Below are positions 1 through 10,800 of a DNA stretch of 64,000 bases, piece after piece. Both the position numbers and the translations under genes were made by a program. The DNA is from Gnetum montanum (Eukaryota > Streptophyta > Gnetopsida > Gnetales > Gnetaceae): contig MNCI01023765.1 of assembly GCA_015680685.1 (NCBI GenBank), forward strand, positions 66,746 to 130,745. The letters are read 5' to 3'. The notes under the pieces are model-generated. The model did not search any database. It was given only the letters and a program-made list of their open reading frames with translations, and had not been told where the DNA came from. Within the stretch, counting starts at the first letter, position 1; each line of letters begins with the position of its first letter.

Positions 1-157
1 CGACATGCTAGAGTTCATCTTGGGTCCAAGAGCAAGGGTCATGCCCCATTCCCAACCAATAGAGTAAGTAAAATAACATTAAAAGTAGTGGTATTTCACT
101 TGCACCAAAATTAGCTCCTACTTATTCTACACCTCTTAAGTCATTTCACAAAGTCAA

Positions 158-190
<33 letters not shown>

Positions 191-201
191 TAATGATTCT
201 A

Positions 202-241
<40 letters not shown>

Positions 242-355
242 GTAGGGACAATGGGAATCTCATTAATCCATTCATGCATGTCACTAATTATATGATGAGG
301 AATCTAGATACCTTAAGAGAGTCATAGTTACTTCCATTCTATACCCATGCTTGGT
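1..355 (-). rRNA. 26S rRNA pseudogene fragment (unit A)
   Basis: This is the reverse complement of the 3' half of plant 26S rRNA. Conserved blocks are readable, for example the stretch around 130-290 covering TCATTTCACAAAGTC, TCAAGCTCAACAGGGTC and ATTCATGCATGTCACTAATT. Many CpG positions are TpG or CpA, as expected for a methylated, non-functional copy. The sequence enters from the left window edge. It stops abruptly near 350-356, where 26S sequence jumps straight to the 26S/ITS2 boundary sequence also seen at 13846, so roughly 2 kb of the 5' half of the gene is missing. No functional 26S rRNA can come from it. Confidence 0.9.
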
Positions 356-659
356 CACTATGAAGAGGAAGCATCACTTGTCCTATGCACAACACAAAGG
401 AGGAACATCATCCCTCGAAACTATCGATCGCATAGTCCCAAATTGCACCAACAGAGAAGGGTGGGAAGGGGGCCAACATACCTAGTGCACATTGGATGTA
501 GGAAATGCAGAGACTACCACCACCATCCATCACTCCATCTAGGGAGAAGAAAGAAACCTGAACAATAGCAACTTTTAGCCAACTGCACCTCAGGAGACAT
601 GGATGATCACATCCATTGCACCTTGGTAGGGGATGAAGAGGGTGCATCATAGGATCTTC
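356..659 (-). other. ITS2 spacer, degenerate (unit A)
   Basis: The stretch aligns by eye with 13849-14149 of unit B, which lies between the 26S 5' end and 5.8S. Shared landmarks are the purine-rich GAGGAAGCATCA-like start and the cluster CACCACCATCCAT. Its position between 26S and 5.8S remnants identifies it as ITS2. Short open frames here are chance. Confidence 0.75.
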
Positions 660-787
660 ACAACACCTAGGCAGACGTTCCCTCGACCTATGCCTCAGGT
701 GTAACTTGTGTTCAAAGATTCAATGATTCACGAGATTCTACAATTCATACAAAGTATCACATTTTGCTACATTCTTTATTGAAATGA
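660..787 (-). rRNA. 5.8S rRNA pseudogene, 5' end deleted (unit A)
   Basis: The minus strand reads the 5.8S core: a degenerate copy of the ATGAAGAACGTAGC block (plus-strand match near 762-785) and of the GAATCCCGTGAACCATCGA block. The last about 25-30 nt, which would be the 5.8S 5' end, and a few bases of ITS1 are missing compared with unit B at 14278-14330. CpG decay is heavy. The gene is dead. Confidence 0.85.
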
Positions 788-1699
788 ATCCTATTTGCCT
801 ACCGTAATGATGCAGTGGAAATTCATCCCATCCTTGGTGCCACTCACACCCTTTCATTGGGGAAAGAGAGGTAGGTGGCACCCAATGGATGTGACCAGCA
901 TTGATGTCTGAACAAGGGAGGCAACCACCCTCTAAATGACAACCCTACTATGCAGCCATGGATGGGCAGGATGAGAACCCCCAAAGCACCAACACTATAT
1001 CTATTCATTGCAATGCACCCAACTACCCTACATTTGCTCAAAGCACCAATGTACCCTGCAACCAAGAGGTCGAGGGTAGTTGTTTGCCTCGAAAACATGC
1101 AACAAGAGAAGAGAACTTGTACCTAGCCATCACATCTTATCTTTCCCTCCCATGTGCCCCTCTCTTCATGGAACTGGATGGCTAGGAAAGGAAGAGTAGC
1201 CCTCATATGTCCCCCTGGTGTCTATCCTTATATTTTTAAAGCTATTTGTAACACACTCACCAACCACAAATGTAGAGTTTGAGAACCACCATGATTTCCT
1301 CACTGAGGTGTAGATGCTCCATTCATGGATCGCCACTCTCGAAACCAACATCTCCCCACCTATCCTTGATGGATGATGGTAACTATAGCTAACATTTCCT
1401 CCATCAAGAGGGAACCTAATCACCCTCCTTTGAATGCTCTAGATTGACCCTTTTCCCTAAAATATACCTAAGCGATGACATGCCCTTCAGGGCATCAATT
1501 AGTCAAACATGCAAGGTGTAATTTAGATGCAACATCTTGCATGACCACTAAGCACATGCTCTCCCCATGAGCATTGCATGAAGTCCCATCCTCGTGCAAC
1601 ACCACCATCATGGATGCTCTGCCAAGGTTTCCCAAGCATTCTTCATCATTGTGACAAAAATGCAAGACTATAACCAATGAGACAAAAGCATGTGTGCAT
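788..1699 (-). other. ITS1 spacer, long, degenerate (unit A)
   Basis: The sequence lies between the 5.8S remnant and the 18S 3' end and is colinear with 14309-15231 of unit B. Shared blocks include the run around 1220-1300 (TATATTTTTAAAGCTATTTG, then CACCATGATTTC) and around 1490-1660. At about 0.9 kb it is much longer than the 200-300 bp usual in flowering plants. Reading frames in it are not supported as genes. Confidence 0.75.
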
Positions 1700-2982
1700 C
1701 AATGATCCTATAGTAGGTTCACCTACGGTAACCTTATTACAAATTCTCCTTCCTCTAAATGATAAAGTTCAATGAGCTTCTCACAACATCAACAATGGAA
1801 AAACCATCATCATCTTCATAATCCAAAAATTTCATCGGATCATTCAATTGGTAGGAGCAACGAGCGGTGTGTACAAAGTGCAAGGATGTAGTCAACATGA
1901 TATGATGACTCATGCTTACTAAGAATTCCTTGTTGAAGATTGATAATTGCAAAGATCTATCCCCATCATAATGCATTTTCATAAGATTTCCTGATCCTCT
2001 TGGACTAGGGAAAGAAGCTTGCTGAATGCATCAGTGTAGCATGCGTGCAGCCCAAAACATATAAGGGCATCATAGACCTATTATTACCTCAAACATCCAT
2101 GGCTTGAGTGGCCATAGTCTCTCTAAGAAGCTATCCATGAAGGGTGTACCTCCACATAGCTAGTTAGCAAGCTGAGGTCTAATTCGTTAATGTACTTAAC
2201 TAGATAAATCACTCCACCAACCAAGAATATCCATGCACCACCACCCATAGAATCAAGAAAGAGCTCTCAATCTGTCAATCCTTACTATGTCTGGACCTGG
2301 GAAGTTTTCCCATGTTGAGTTAAATTAAGTTGAAGGCTCCACTCCTGGTGATGCCCTTTCATCAATTCCTTTAAGTTTCAACCTTATGAACATACTCCAC
2401 CCAAAACCTAAAAACTCAAATTTCTTGAAAGGTGTCGATGGAGTCCTAAAAGCAACATCCACTAATCCTTGGTTGACATGGTCTATGGTTGAGACTAGGA
2501 TGGTATCTGATCATCTTTGAGCCCAAAAATTTCATTCTTTATTAATGAAAACATCCTTGGAAAATTCTTTTGTATTAGTTTTTCTTTCATAAATCCAAGA
2601 ATTTCACCTCTGGCAATGAAATACAAATTCCCTTGATAGTCCCTATTAATCATTACTCTGATCACGAAGGCCAACACAACAAGATCAAAATCCTATTGCA
2701 TTATTTCATGCTAATGTATTTAAAGCATAGTCTTGCTTTGAGCACTCTTATTTTTTTAAAGTACTAGCATCAAAGCCATGACCTAGCCAATTATGGCTAG
2801 GACCATGTCATCGATAGAAGGAATGAAGCAGTTGATGCACACTAGATCAATGGACCAACCACCCCATCCCAAGATCCAAATAAAAGCTTATTAACTATAA
2901 CAACTTAAATATACACTATTGGAGCTTGAATTACCATAGCTTCTGGCACCAAAATTTCCCTCCAATGGATCCTTGTTAAGGG
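1700..2982 (-). rRNA. 18S rRNA pseudogene, 5' part missing (unit A)
   Basis: The gene begins (3' end of the RNA) at the complement of GGATCATTG near 1700 and keeps the whole 3' domain, including the block AATTGGTAGGAGCAACG-like near 1847 and the central domain near 2290-2700. The universally conserved 530-loop segment is recognisable at about 2920-2950 but carries CpG-to-TpG changes. Homology ends at a run of four G at 2980-2983, where the sequence switches into the spacer repeat. About 530 nt of the 18S 5' domain are gone. Confidence 0.92.
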
Positions 2983-3425
2983 GCATCGAGGTGCTCTGCT
3001 ACCTCAACCACACCAAATAAATCCAACTGTTCGCATGTGCTCAACCAATATCATTTTTAGAGAGGATTTTTCAGTCCTGTAGCCATCATTGTTGCCACCC
3101 CATCAGCTCAATGTGTCCATATCATGAATTACAGGATCCTAAAATGTGTGCAAGAACATTTAGAATAGTTACAGCACAAGCTAACCAAACACGCTTCCTT
3201 GGATCTAGGATTCTTGGGCAACCAACCCCATGGAACATGTTTGGAACCCTACAAGAATTTTATCTCATATCATAAATGTTGGCACTGCCCTCTTTGTGGT
3301 TATCCTTCTCACAACAAGGCTTGTGTGTCATAGACATGAGCAATGAGGCCACAATATCATGGGTCGGGCAATACATCCCTGCAGGAGAAACCTAGGTATC
3401 ACTCTATCCCTACAACTGGTTGTCA
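2983..3425 (-). other. 5' ETS-like spacer, fused to broken 18S (unit A)
   Basis: The first part (2983-3090) is a partial 640-bp spacer monomer, seen from the CTCTGCTACCTCAACCACACC block. The rest aligns with 29880-30215 of the second spacer: shared blocks are the CCTAAAATGTGTG block, the CTTCCTTGGATCTAGGATTC block and the CCCCATGGAACATGTTTG block. It lies between a minus-strand Pol I-type box at about 3435 and the truncated 18S, the position of a 5' external transcribed spacer. No gene is seen. Confidence 0.6.
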
Positions 3426-3500
3426 TCGCTACCTCCCCCTATATATGTTGATTGGGCCAGTTTTAGCCATACCATCTTACACCCTTATAAATTTGGTTGT
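3426..3500 (-). promoter_or_regulatory. RNA polymerase I promoter-like element p1
   Basis: Read on the minus strand the core is CATATATAGGGGGAGGTAGC, which matches the plant rDNA initiation consensus TATATA(A/G)GGGGG. The predicted start is near 3439-3440. An upstream TTTATAAGGGTG box, shared by all copies of this element, is at about 3481-3495. It is the copy nearest to unit A 18S and points toward it, so it is the best candidate gene promoter of that unit. Activity is not known. Confidence 0.6.
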
Positions 3501-3987
3501 GAAGGACTAGCTCAAGGAGAGCACTCTCACATTCCCAACATGAACCACCTTTTAAGAGAGCACACTCACATGCACAACACAAGGGGACCTCAAGGAATAG
3601 CCTTCACATTTTTGCTACGCAAGGCACCTCAATGAAGAGCACTCTTGCCAAGAAAGCATAGGGTAACCCCAAGGAGATCTTTCTCCTAACCAAAGGAACA
3701 AACCATTTTTGAGAAGAGCAATCTCTCTTCCTCATCATAAAGAGTTTCATACAAGATAGCTCTCCCTTATGTAGAGAGATGCAACTCCCAAAAAGCTACT
3801 CCCCCATTCATGAAGGGAGACAATTTGTAGAATAATTCCTTTTGCATCTATGGAGTAATGCATCTCCAAGGAGAAAAATCTCAAGAACAAAGACAAAGCC
3901 ACTTCCTAGGATAGTGCCCTCCCTAAGAACATTCTCCCTACGAGTGCCCTCCATGAGAGCATTCTCCTTCAGAGCACCCTCTTGCAC
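3501..3987. other. IGS segment between p1 and p2
   Basis: This is spacer DNA colinear with 30286-30753. It starts with loosely repeated GAGAGCACTCTCACATG motifs and then a less repetitive part around 3640-3900 (GGCACCTCAATGAAGAG, then AACCAAAGGAACAAA). Open frames here are short and do not resemble any protein family I know. Confidence 0.6.
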
Positions 3988-4057
3988 ATCAAATTTATAA
4001 TGCTGCAGGATGGTATGGCGGACCTTGGCCAAATATACAAATATGGGGAGAGGTAGT
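3988..4057 (+). promoter_or_regulatory. Pol I promoter-like element p2, plus strand
   Basis: The AAATTTATAA box at about 3990 is followed by the GGATGGTATGG block and the core ATATGGGGAGAGGTAG at 4041-4056. It is the same element as p1 but inverted, so it points away from unit A 18S. The core is weaker (AATATGGGG rather than TATATAGGGG). Confidence 0.45.
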
Positions 4058-5035
4058 GTTCTACCTAAGAGCATCACACAACACTCTTACAAGATCACTC
4101 TCCATGGAAGCACCTCACATAGCTATACTAGCAAGAGCACTCTCTTGAGAGAGCCTCATGCAACACTTGCTAGAGTGCTCTCACTAGGAGTGCCTCATGC
4201 TACGCATGTGATAGTGTTCTCTCTAGGAACATCATCCCTGAGAGATCCTTGAACCATGCATCTGAGAGCATTCTCCCTAAGAGATCCCTTGTTGATAGAT
4301 TTCTCTGGGAGAAGGCCCTCAATGAGAACCTTCCCTAAGAGCATTCTTCTTGAAAATGCCCACCCTGGAAGAGTTCTCTCTAAGGGAACCCTCCCTAAGA
4401 GTGTCCTATATGAGTGCATTCTCCCTAAGAGAGCCCTCCCTATAGACCAAATTTATAAGGGTGTAGGATGGTATGGTATACCCTAGCCAAATCAACATAT
4501 ATGGGGAGAGGTAGTGTTCTCCTTGAGACCACCGCATGGTGCTCTCATGAGAGTGCTCTCCATGGGAGCATCTTGCATAGCTACACTGGCAAGAGTGCTC
4601 TATCGAGAGTGCCTCATGCAGTGCTTATGAGAGTGTTCTCCCTATGAGAACCTTGCACTATGCACGTGATAGTGTTTCCTTTGGAAGCATCCTCCTTAAG
4701 AGAATTTTGTGTTGTGCATCTGAGAGAGTTCTCCATGAGAGCCCCCTTGTTGATAGCACTTTCCTTGAGGGAGCCCTCCCTAGGAACAGTCTCCCTAAAG
4801 GCCTTCTTAGGGAGGAAATCCTCTTCAAAAGTGTTCTCTATGAGAGAAACCACCCTGAGAGCATACCCATAGAGGCCATGGATGCACTCATAATCACACT
4901 TGAATGTGCACTCGTGATAGCCTAGGACGCACTCAGGATCACCTCAAAGTGCTTCTATTAAGGCCAAGATTGCACTCAGCATCCCCCAAAAGTGCATCCA
5001 TGATGGCCTAAGATGCACTCCGCTTCTCTTGAAAG
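4058..5035. repeat. Inverted 15-bp-family repeats, left arm of IGS palindrome
   Basis: Motifs such as CTCCCTAAGAGAGCCCTC are the reverse complement of the 15-bp units found at 5125-7640. Flanking p3, the segment 4517-4690 is the inverted counterpart of 7600-7760: the GCATAGCTACACTGGCAAGAG block matches the complement of sequence near 7690-7720. The tail at about 4870-5035 holds a few roughly 50-bp units containing GATGCACTC and AAAGTGCAT, and forms the centre of the palindrome. The region is colinear with 30823-31815. Confidence 0.7.
4446..4516 (+). promoter_or_regulatory. Pol I promoter-like element p3, plus strand
   Basis: ACCAAATTTATAAGGGTG at 4447 is followed by the core CATATATGGGGAGAGGTAG at about 4496-4514. 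It is oriented opposite to the rRNA genes and is the counterpart of 31211-31281. Confidence 0.5.
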
Positions 5036-5049
5036 TGCATATTGGGGGA

Positions 5050-5124
5050 GTTAGCCTACCTTTCCCTATATATGTTGATTATCTCGGGTTCCACCAAATG
5101 GTTCTACATCCTTATAAATTTGGT
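5050..5124 (-). promoter_or_regulatory. Pol I promoter-like element p4
   Basis: The minus strand carries CATATATAGGGAAAGGTAGG with the CTTATAAATTTGG box at about 5110-5122. It points toward unit A rRNA genes. It marks the boundary between the palindrome centre and the 15-bp array and is the counterpart of 31820-31890. Confidence 0.5.
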
Positions 5125-7640
5125 CTCCAAGAGGGCATTCTCAAGAAGAGCACTCTTAGAGAGAGAGCATTAAGTAAGGGCACCCTTAAGGGGAATTCTC
5201 TCAAAGAGGGCCCTCTTAGGGAGAATTATCTCACATGCATAGCACAAGGTACTCTCACTGAGGATGCTCTCATAGAGAGTACTCTAAAAAAGGGTGCTAT
5301 CAAGGAGACCGCTCTAAGCAAGGGCACTCTCAAGGAGAATGATCTTAGTGAGGGCACTCTCAAGGAAGGTGCTCTTAAGGAGGCTACTCTCAGAGAGAAC
5401 CCTCTTAGGGTAGGCACCCTCAAGGAGGCTACTCTAATGAAGGGTGCTCTTAGGGATAATGTGCTCATAGAGGGTGATCTTAGGGAGAATGCTCTTGGGA
5501 AGGGTTCTCTCACAAACAACACTCTTAAGGAGGATGCTCTTGGGGAGGTTGTTCTCAAGGATGGTGTCTTTAGGGAGACCATTGTCAAGGAGGGCACTCT
5601 TAAGGATGGTGCTTTTAGAGAGAATGCACTCAATGATGGTGCTCTTGGGTAGAACACTCTCTCATGTGTAGCACAATATGCTCTCAGGGAGAATTCTCTA
5701 AAATAGATCACTCTCAAGGAGAACACTCTTAGAGAGGTTGCTCTAATAGAGGGCACTCTCAAGGAGGATGATCTCTGAGAGAACACTCTCAATGAGGGTG
5801 CTCTCAAGGAGAACGCTCTCATGTGCATTCCGCAAGGCACTCTTAGGTAAGCTACTCTAATGGTGGACACTCTCAAGGAGAATGCCCTTAGGGAGTGCAC
5901 TATTAGGGAGGGTACTCTTAGGGAGTAGGTCCTCAAGGATCCCACACTCAGGGAGGGCACTCTCAGGGAGGACACTCTCCATGAGGACACTCTCAATGAG
6001 GACACTCTCAAGGAGAAAACTCTCACATGCATAGTGCAAGGTGCTCTCAGGGAGGGTGCTCTTAGCGAGAAGACTCTTAGGAAGGTCGCTCTAACAAAGG
6101 GCACTCTCAAGGAGGGTGCACTCTGAGAGAACGCTCTCAATAAGGGTGAAATCCAAGAGAACACCCTCATGTGCATAGTGAAAGGCACTCTTAGAGAGGC
6201 TGATCTCAAGGAGAATGCTCTTAGGGATGCTACTCAAATGGAGCATGCTCCCATGGAGAATGCTCTTGGGGAGGTTGCTCTTAGCAAAGGCACTCTCAAA
6301 GAGGACACTCTTAAGGAGGACACTCTCAGAAAGGGCATTCCTAGGGAGGGCACTCTCATAGAGGGAACTCTCTAAGAAAATGATCTTAATAAGGGCACTA
6401 CCAAGGAGAACACTCTCACATGTGTAGTGCAAGATGCCCTCATGGAGAATGCTCCCATGAATGGTTCTCTCTAAGAAAATGCTCTCAAGGAGGGCACTCT
6501 CCAAGAGAATGCTCTCAACAAGGGCACTCTCTAAGAGAACGCTCTCAATGAGGGCACTCTCAAAGAGAACACTCTTAGAGAGGGTGCTCTAAGAAAGGGC
6601 ACTCTAACAAAGGATGCTCTCAGTGAGAATGCTCTCAGGAAGGGCACTCTACTAGAGAATGCTCTCGAAAAGGGCACTCTTGAGGAGAACACTCTAACAT
6701 GCATACAAAAAGGCACTTTCAAGGGGAACACTCTTAGGGAGGCCACTCTAATGGATGGCACTCTCAAGGAGAATGCTCTTATGGAGGGTTCTCTTGAGTA
6801 GGTCATCCTCAAGGAGATTTCTTTCAAGGAGGGCATTCTCAGGAAGGGTGCTCTCTGAGAGAACACTTTCAATGAGGGCACTCTCACATGCATAGCACAA
6901 GGCACTCTTAAGGAGAATGATTTGAGGGAGGGCTCTCTGAGAGGGCACTCCCAGGAAGGATGCTTTTTGAGAGGGTGCTCTCAAAAAGGGCACTCTTAAG
7001 GAGAACACCCTCACTTGTGTAGCACAAGGCACTATAAAGAAAAACTCTCTTTAGAAGGCCACTTGAATAGAGGATGCTCTCAATGAGAACACTCTCAAGA
7101 AGGGTGCTTTCAGGGAGGATGCTCTTAAGAAGGGTGCTTTTAAGGAGGATCCTCTCAAGGAGGGTGTCCTTAGGGAGACCACTCTCAAGATGGACATTCT
7201 TAGGGAGGGCACTCTTAGGGAGTACACTCTTCGAGAGAACACTCTCAATGAAGGTGCTCTCAAGGAGAACACTCTCAAATGAGTACCATAAGGTGCTTTC
7301 ATGGGAGAGCACTCTCAAGGAGAACGTTGTTAGGTAGGATGCTCTTATGGAGAACACTCTTAAGGATAAAATTCTCATGGAGGGAAATCTCATAGATAGC
7401 ATGCTCATGTTGAGCACACTTAGGGAGGGCACTCTCATGAAGAACACTCTCAAGGAGGGTGTTCTCAAGGAGAATGCTTTCAAGGAGAGCACTCTCAGGG
7501 AGGGCACACTTCAAGAGAACACTTTCAAAAAGGGCTCTCTCATGGAGAATGTTCTCAAATTCACAATACAATGTTCTCTCAGGGAGGATGCTCCTAGAGA
7601 GAACACCATCATGTATGCAGCACAAGGCACTCGTAGGGAG
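5125..7640. repeat. 15-bp tandem repeat array (IGS A/B)
   Basis: About 2.5 kb consists of imperfect 15-bp units with consensus CTCTCAAGGAGGGCA or CTCTTAGGGAGAATG. Every 120-280 bp a 24-bp variant containing CACATGCATAGCACAAGG interrupts the series (for example 5230, 6026, 6888), giving a higher-order pattern. Because 15 and 24 are multiples of three, any frame without a stop stays open, so long frames with pentapeptide periodicity arise on both strands, such as a 207-residue plus frame from 5029 and a 327-residue minus frame from 6209. The frames have no shared start context, no domain match that I recognise and overlapping partners on both strands. I regard them as non-coding. Confidence 0.9.
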
Positions 7641-7760
7641 AGAGCTCTTGCAAGTGCTACATGAGGTGCTCTCGGGGGAGTGATCTTACTAGTGAAACTA
7701 TTCAAGGTGCTCCGTTGGAGAGCACTCTTGTGAGAGAACTATGCGGTGCTCCTAGGGAGA

Positions 7761-7833
7761 ATGCTACCTCTCCCCATATATGTTGCTTTGGCCAGGTTCA
7801 TCCATACCATCTTGCACCCTTATAAATTTGGTC
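7761..7833 (-). promoter_or_regulatory. Pol I promoter-like element p5
   Basis: The minus strand reads CATATATGGGGAGAGGTAGC, with the ACCCTTATAAATTTGG box at 7817-7832. It sits between the 15-bp and 29-bp arrays and is the counterpart of 35788-35860. It is a candidate spacer promoter or enhancer-type duplicate. Confidence 0.5.
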
Positions 7834-10800
7834 CCAAGGGTCCATTGGGCCAACCGTTGGTCCTGAGGGTTCGTGTTTCCTAAAATTGGTTGTGAGGGTC
7901 CATTTGACCAACACTTGGTCATGAGGGTCCGTTTGGCCAACACTTGGTCCCAAGGGAGAGCACTCTCGCAAGCGTTGCATGAGGCATTCTCAGGAGAGTG
8001 CTCTTGCTAGTGCAACTATGCAAGGTGCTCCAATGGAGAGCACTCTCACAAGAGCATCATGCAATGCTCCCAAGGAGAATGCTAACTCTTCCCGTATATG
8101 TTGATTTGGTCAGGGTCTGCTATACTATCCTGCACCCTTATAAATTTTCTCCTAAGGGTCCATTGGTTTAACCATCGATCCCGAGGGCCTGTTTTGCCTA
8201 CAATTGGTCATGAGGGTCTATTTGGCCAACAGTTGGTCATGAGGGTCCATTTGGCCAACACTTGGTCCCAAGGGTCCGTTGGGCTAGCCCTTGGTCCTGA
8301 GGCTCCATTTTATCTACAGTTGGTCTTGAGGGTCCCTTTTTCCAACATTTGGTCCTAAGGGTCTATGTGGCCAACACTTTATCTAGTGGGTCTGTTAGAT
8401 CAACCCTTAGTTCCAAGGGTCCATTTTGCCAACATTTAGTCCCAAGGACCTGTTTGGACAACACTCAGACTCAAGGGTCGATTTCACCAACACTAGGTCT
8501 TGAGGGTCCGTTTTGCCTACAAAGTTGATATTGAATGTGAGTTTACCCAACACTTGGTCCCAAAGGTCTGTTGGGTCAACCTTTGGTCTCGAGGGTGATT
8601 TTAGCCTACACTTAATCCTGAGGGTCCGTTAGGACAACCTCTGGTCTTGAGGGTCTGTTTTGCATACAGTTGGTCCCAATAGTCCGTCTAGCCAACACTT
8701 GGATCCAAGGGTCCATTGGCCCAACCCTTGGTCTATTTGGCCAAAAATTGGTCCTGAGGATTCGTCAGCCCAAACCTTGGTTATGAGGAACCATGGGGCC
8801 AACACTTGGTTGGTCCTAAGGGTCTATTTTTCCTAAAATTGGTCTCAAGAATTCATCAATCAAGTGGTTGGTCCTGAGGGGATTTTTGGAAAATGATTGA
8901 TCCCAAGGGTCAATTTGGCCAACACTTGGTCCCAAGGGTCCATTTTACCTACACATGGTCTCAAGGGTTCATTGTGCCAGCACTTGGTACTAAGGGTCCA
9001 TTGTACCAGCACTTGGTACTGAGGGTCCATTGGGCCAACCCTTGGTCCCGAGGATCCATGTGTTTAACACTTTGTTCAGAAGGTCCATTGGGTTAACCAT
9101 TTGGTCTTGAGAGCCTGTTTGAATAGCATATTATCTTGAGGGTTTTTTTTACCTACAATTGTCCCCAAGGATCCATTGGACCAAACCTTGGTCCTAAGGT
9201 TCCATGTGGCTAATACTTGGTTAGTCCAAAGGGTCTGTTTTGCCTACAATTGGTCTTGAGGGTCCATTAGGTGAGTGGCTGGCCATGAGGATTTGTTTTT
9301 TCCTAGAGTCAACCCAAGGGTCCATCTAGCCAATAGTTGATTTTGAGAATCCATTTTTCCAACCCATGCTCTACCATATCATCTTGCACCATTATAAATT
9401 TGGTCCTAAGGGTTCATTTGCCCAACACTTGGTGCCGAGGGTCCATTTTTCCTACAACCAGCCTCAAGGGACTGTTGGGCCAAACCTTTGTCCCAAGGGT
9501 CTATTGGGTCAACCTTTGGTCCTAACGGTCCATTTTGGGAACATTCAATCTCGAGGGTCTGTTTTGCATACCACTTGGTCCTAAAGGTCCCTTTTGCCAA
9601 CATTTGGTCCTAAGGATCTGTGTGGCCAACACTTTGTCTAGAGGGTCCATTTTGCTTTTAGTTGGTCTTAAGGGTGTGTTTTGCATACATTTGTTCCCGA
9701 GGATCTATGTGGCCAACACTTTGTCTCGAGGGTCTATTTTTCCAATAGTTGATCCTAGGGATCCATTTGGCCAACCCTCAGTCCCGAGGGTCCATTTCAG
9801 CAACACTTGGTCTCAAGGGTTCATTTCCCCAACACTTGGTCTCGAGGATCCATTTCAGCAATACTCATCCCAGGGGTTCCATTTCACCAACACTTAGTCC
9901 CAAGTGTTTGTCTAGCCAACTCTTGATCTGTTTGGGAAACACTTGGTCCCAAGGGTCTGTTGCGCCAAAAATTGATCATAAGGGACAATGGGACCAATCA
10001 ACACTTGGTTGGTCCTGAGGGTTTATTTTACCTACAATTGGTCTCGAGGGTCTATTTAGCCAACCCAAGCTCTGTCATACCATCTTACACCCTTATAAAT
10101 TTGGTCCCAAGGGTCCGTTTTTCCTACACTTGGTGCCAAGGGTCCATTTTGGCCAACACTCAGCCCTGAGGGTTCATTGGGCCAACCCTTGGTGCTAAGG
10201 GGTCTATGTGGCCAACATAATGTCCAAAGGGTCTATTGGATCAACCCTTGGTCCTAAGGGTCTGTTTGGTCAACATTTGGTCCCGAAGGTTCATTTAGCC
10301 AACACTTTGGTTCCGAGGGTCTGTTTGGCCAACCCTTGGTCTTGAGGGTCTACCTAGCTAACAGTTGGTCCTAAGGGTCCATTTTTCCAATCCAAGCTCC
10401 ACCATACTAATTTGTACCCTTATAAATATGGTCCTAAGGATTTTTTTATCCAACACTTAGCCCCGAGGGTCTGTTGGGCCAACCCTTGGTCCCAAGGGTC
10501 CATTGGGTCAACCCTTGGTCCCAAGGGTTTGTTGGATCAACCCTTAGTCTCGAGGGTCCATTAGGCCAACCCTTAGTGCAAGGGTATCTATTTGAATGAA
10601 TAGTTGATCTCAAGGATCCATTTGGCCAACACCCAGCCCCAAGGATTCATGTGGACAACCATTGGGGCTCCAAGGATTCATTTTTCCAAACCAGGCTTTG
10701 CCATACCCATCCTGCACCCTTATAAATTTTGTCACGAGGATCCGTTAAGTCAACCCTTTAGTTCCCATGGGTTCATTTGGCCTAAATTTGGTCCAAAAGG

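Noticed and set aside
2983-3425. Possible 5S rRNA gene linked to the spacer
   Set aside because: I looked through the spacers for the conserved 5S internal promoter and the typical 5S start and saw no match on either strand.
5029-5652. 207-residue plus-strand frame resembling a pentapeptide-repeat protein
   Set aside because: Same 15-bp repeat. It overlaps the minus-strand frame, its units do not follow the A(D/N)LXX pattern, and the array is rDNA spacer.
5226-6209. 327-residue minus-strand open frame with SLRVP-type repeats
   Set aside because: It is a by-product of the 15-bp repeat, whose period is a multiple of three. Comparable frames exist on the other strand and in the second array.
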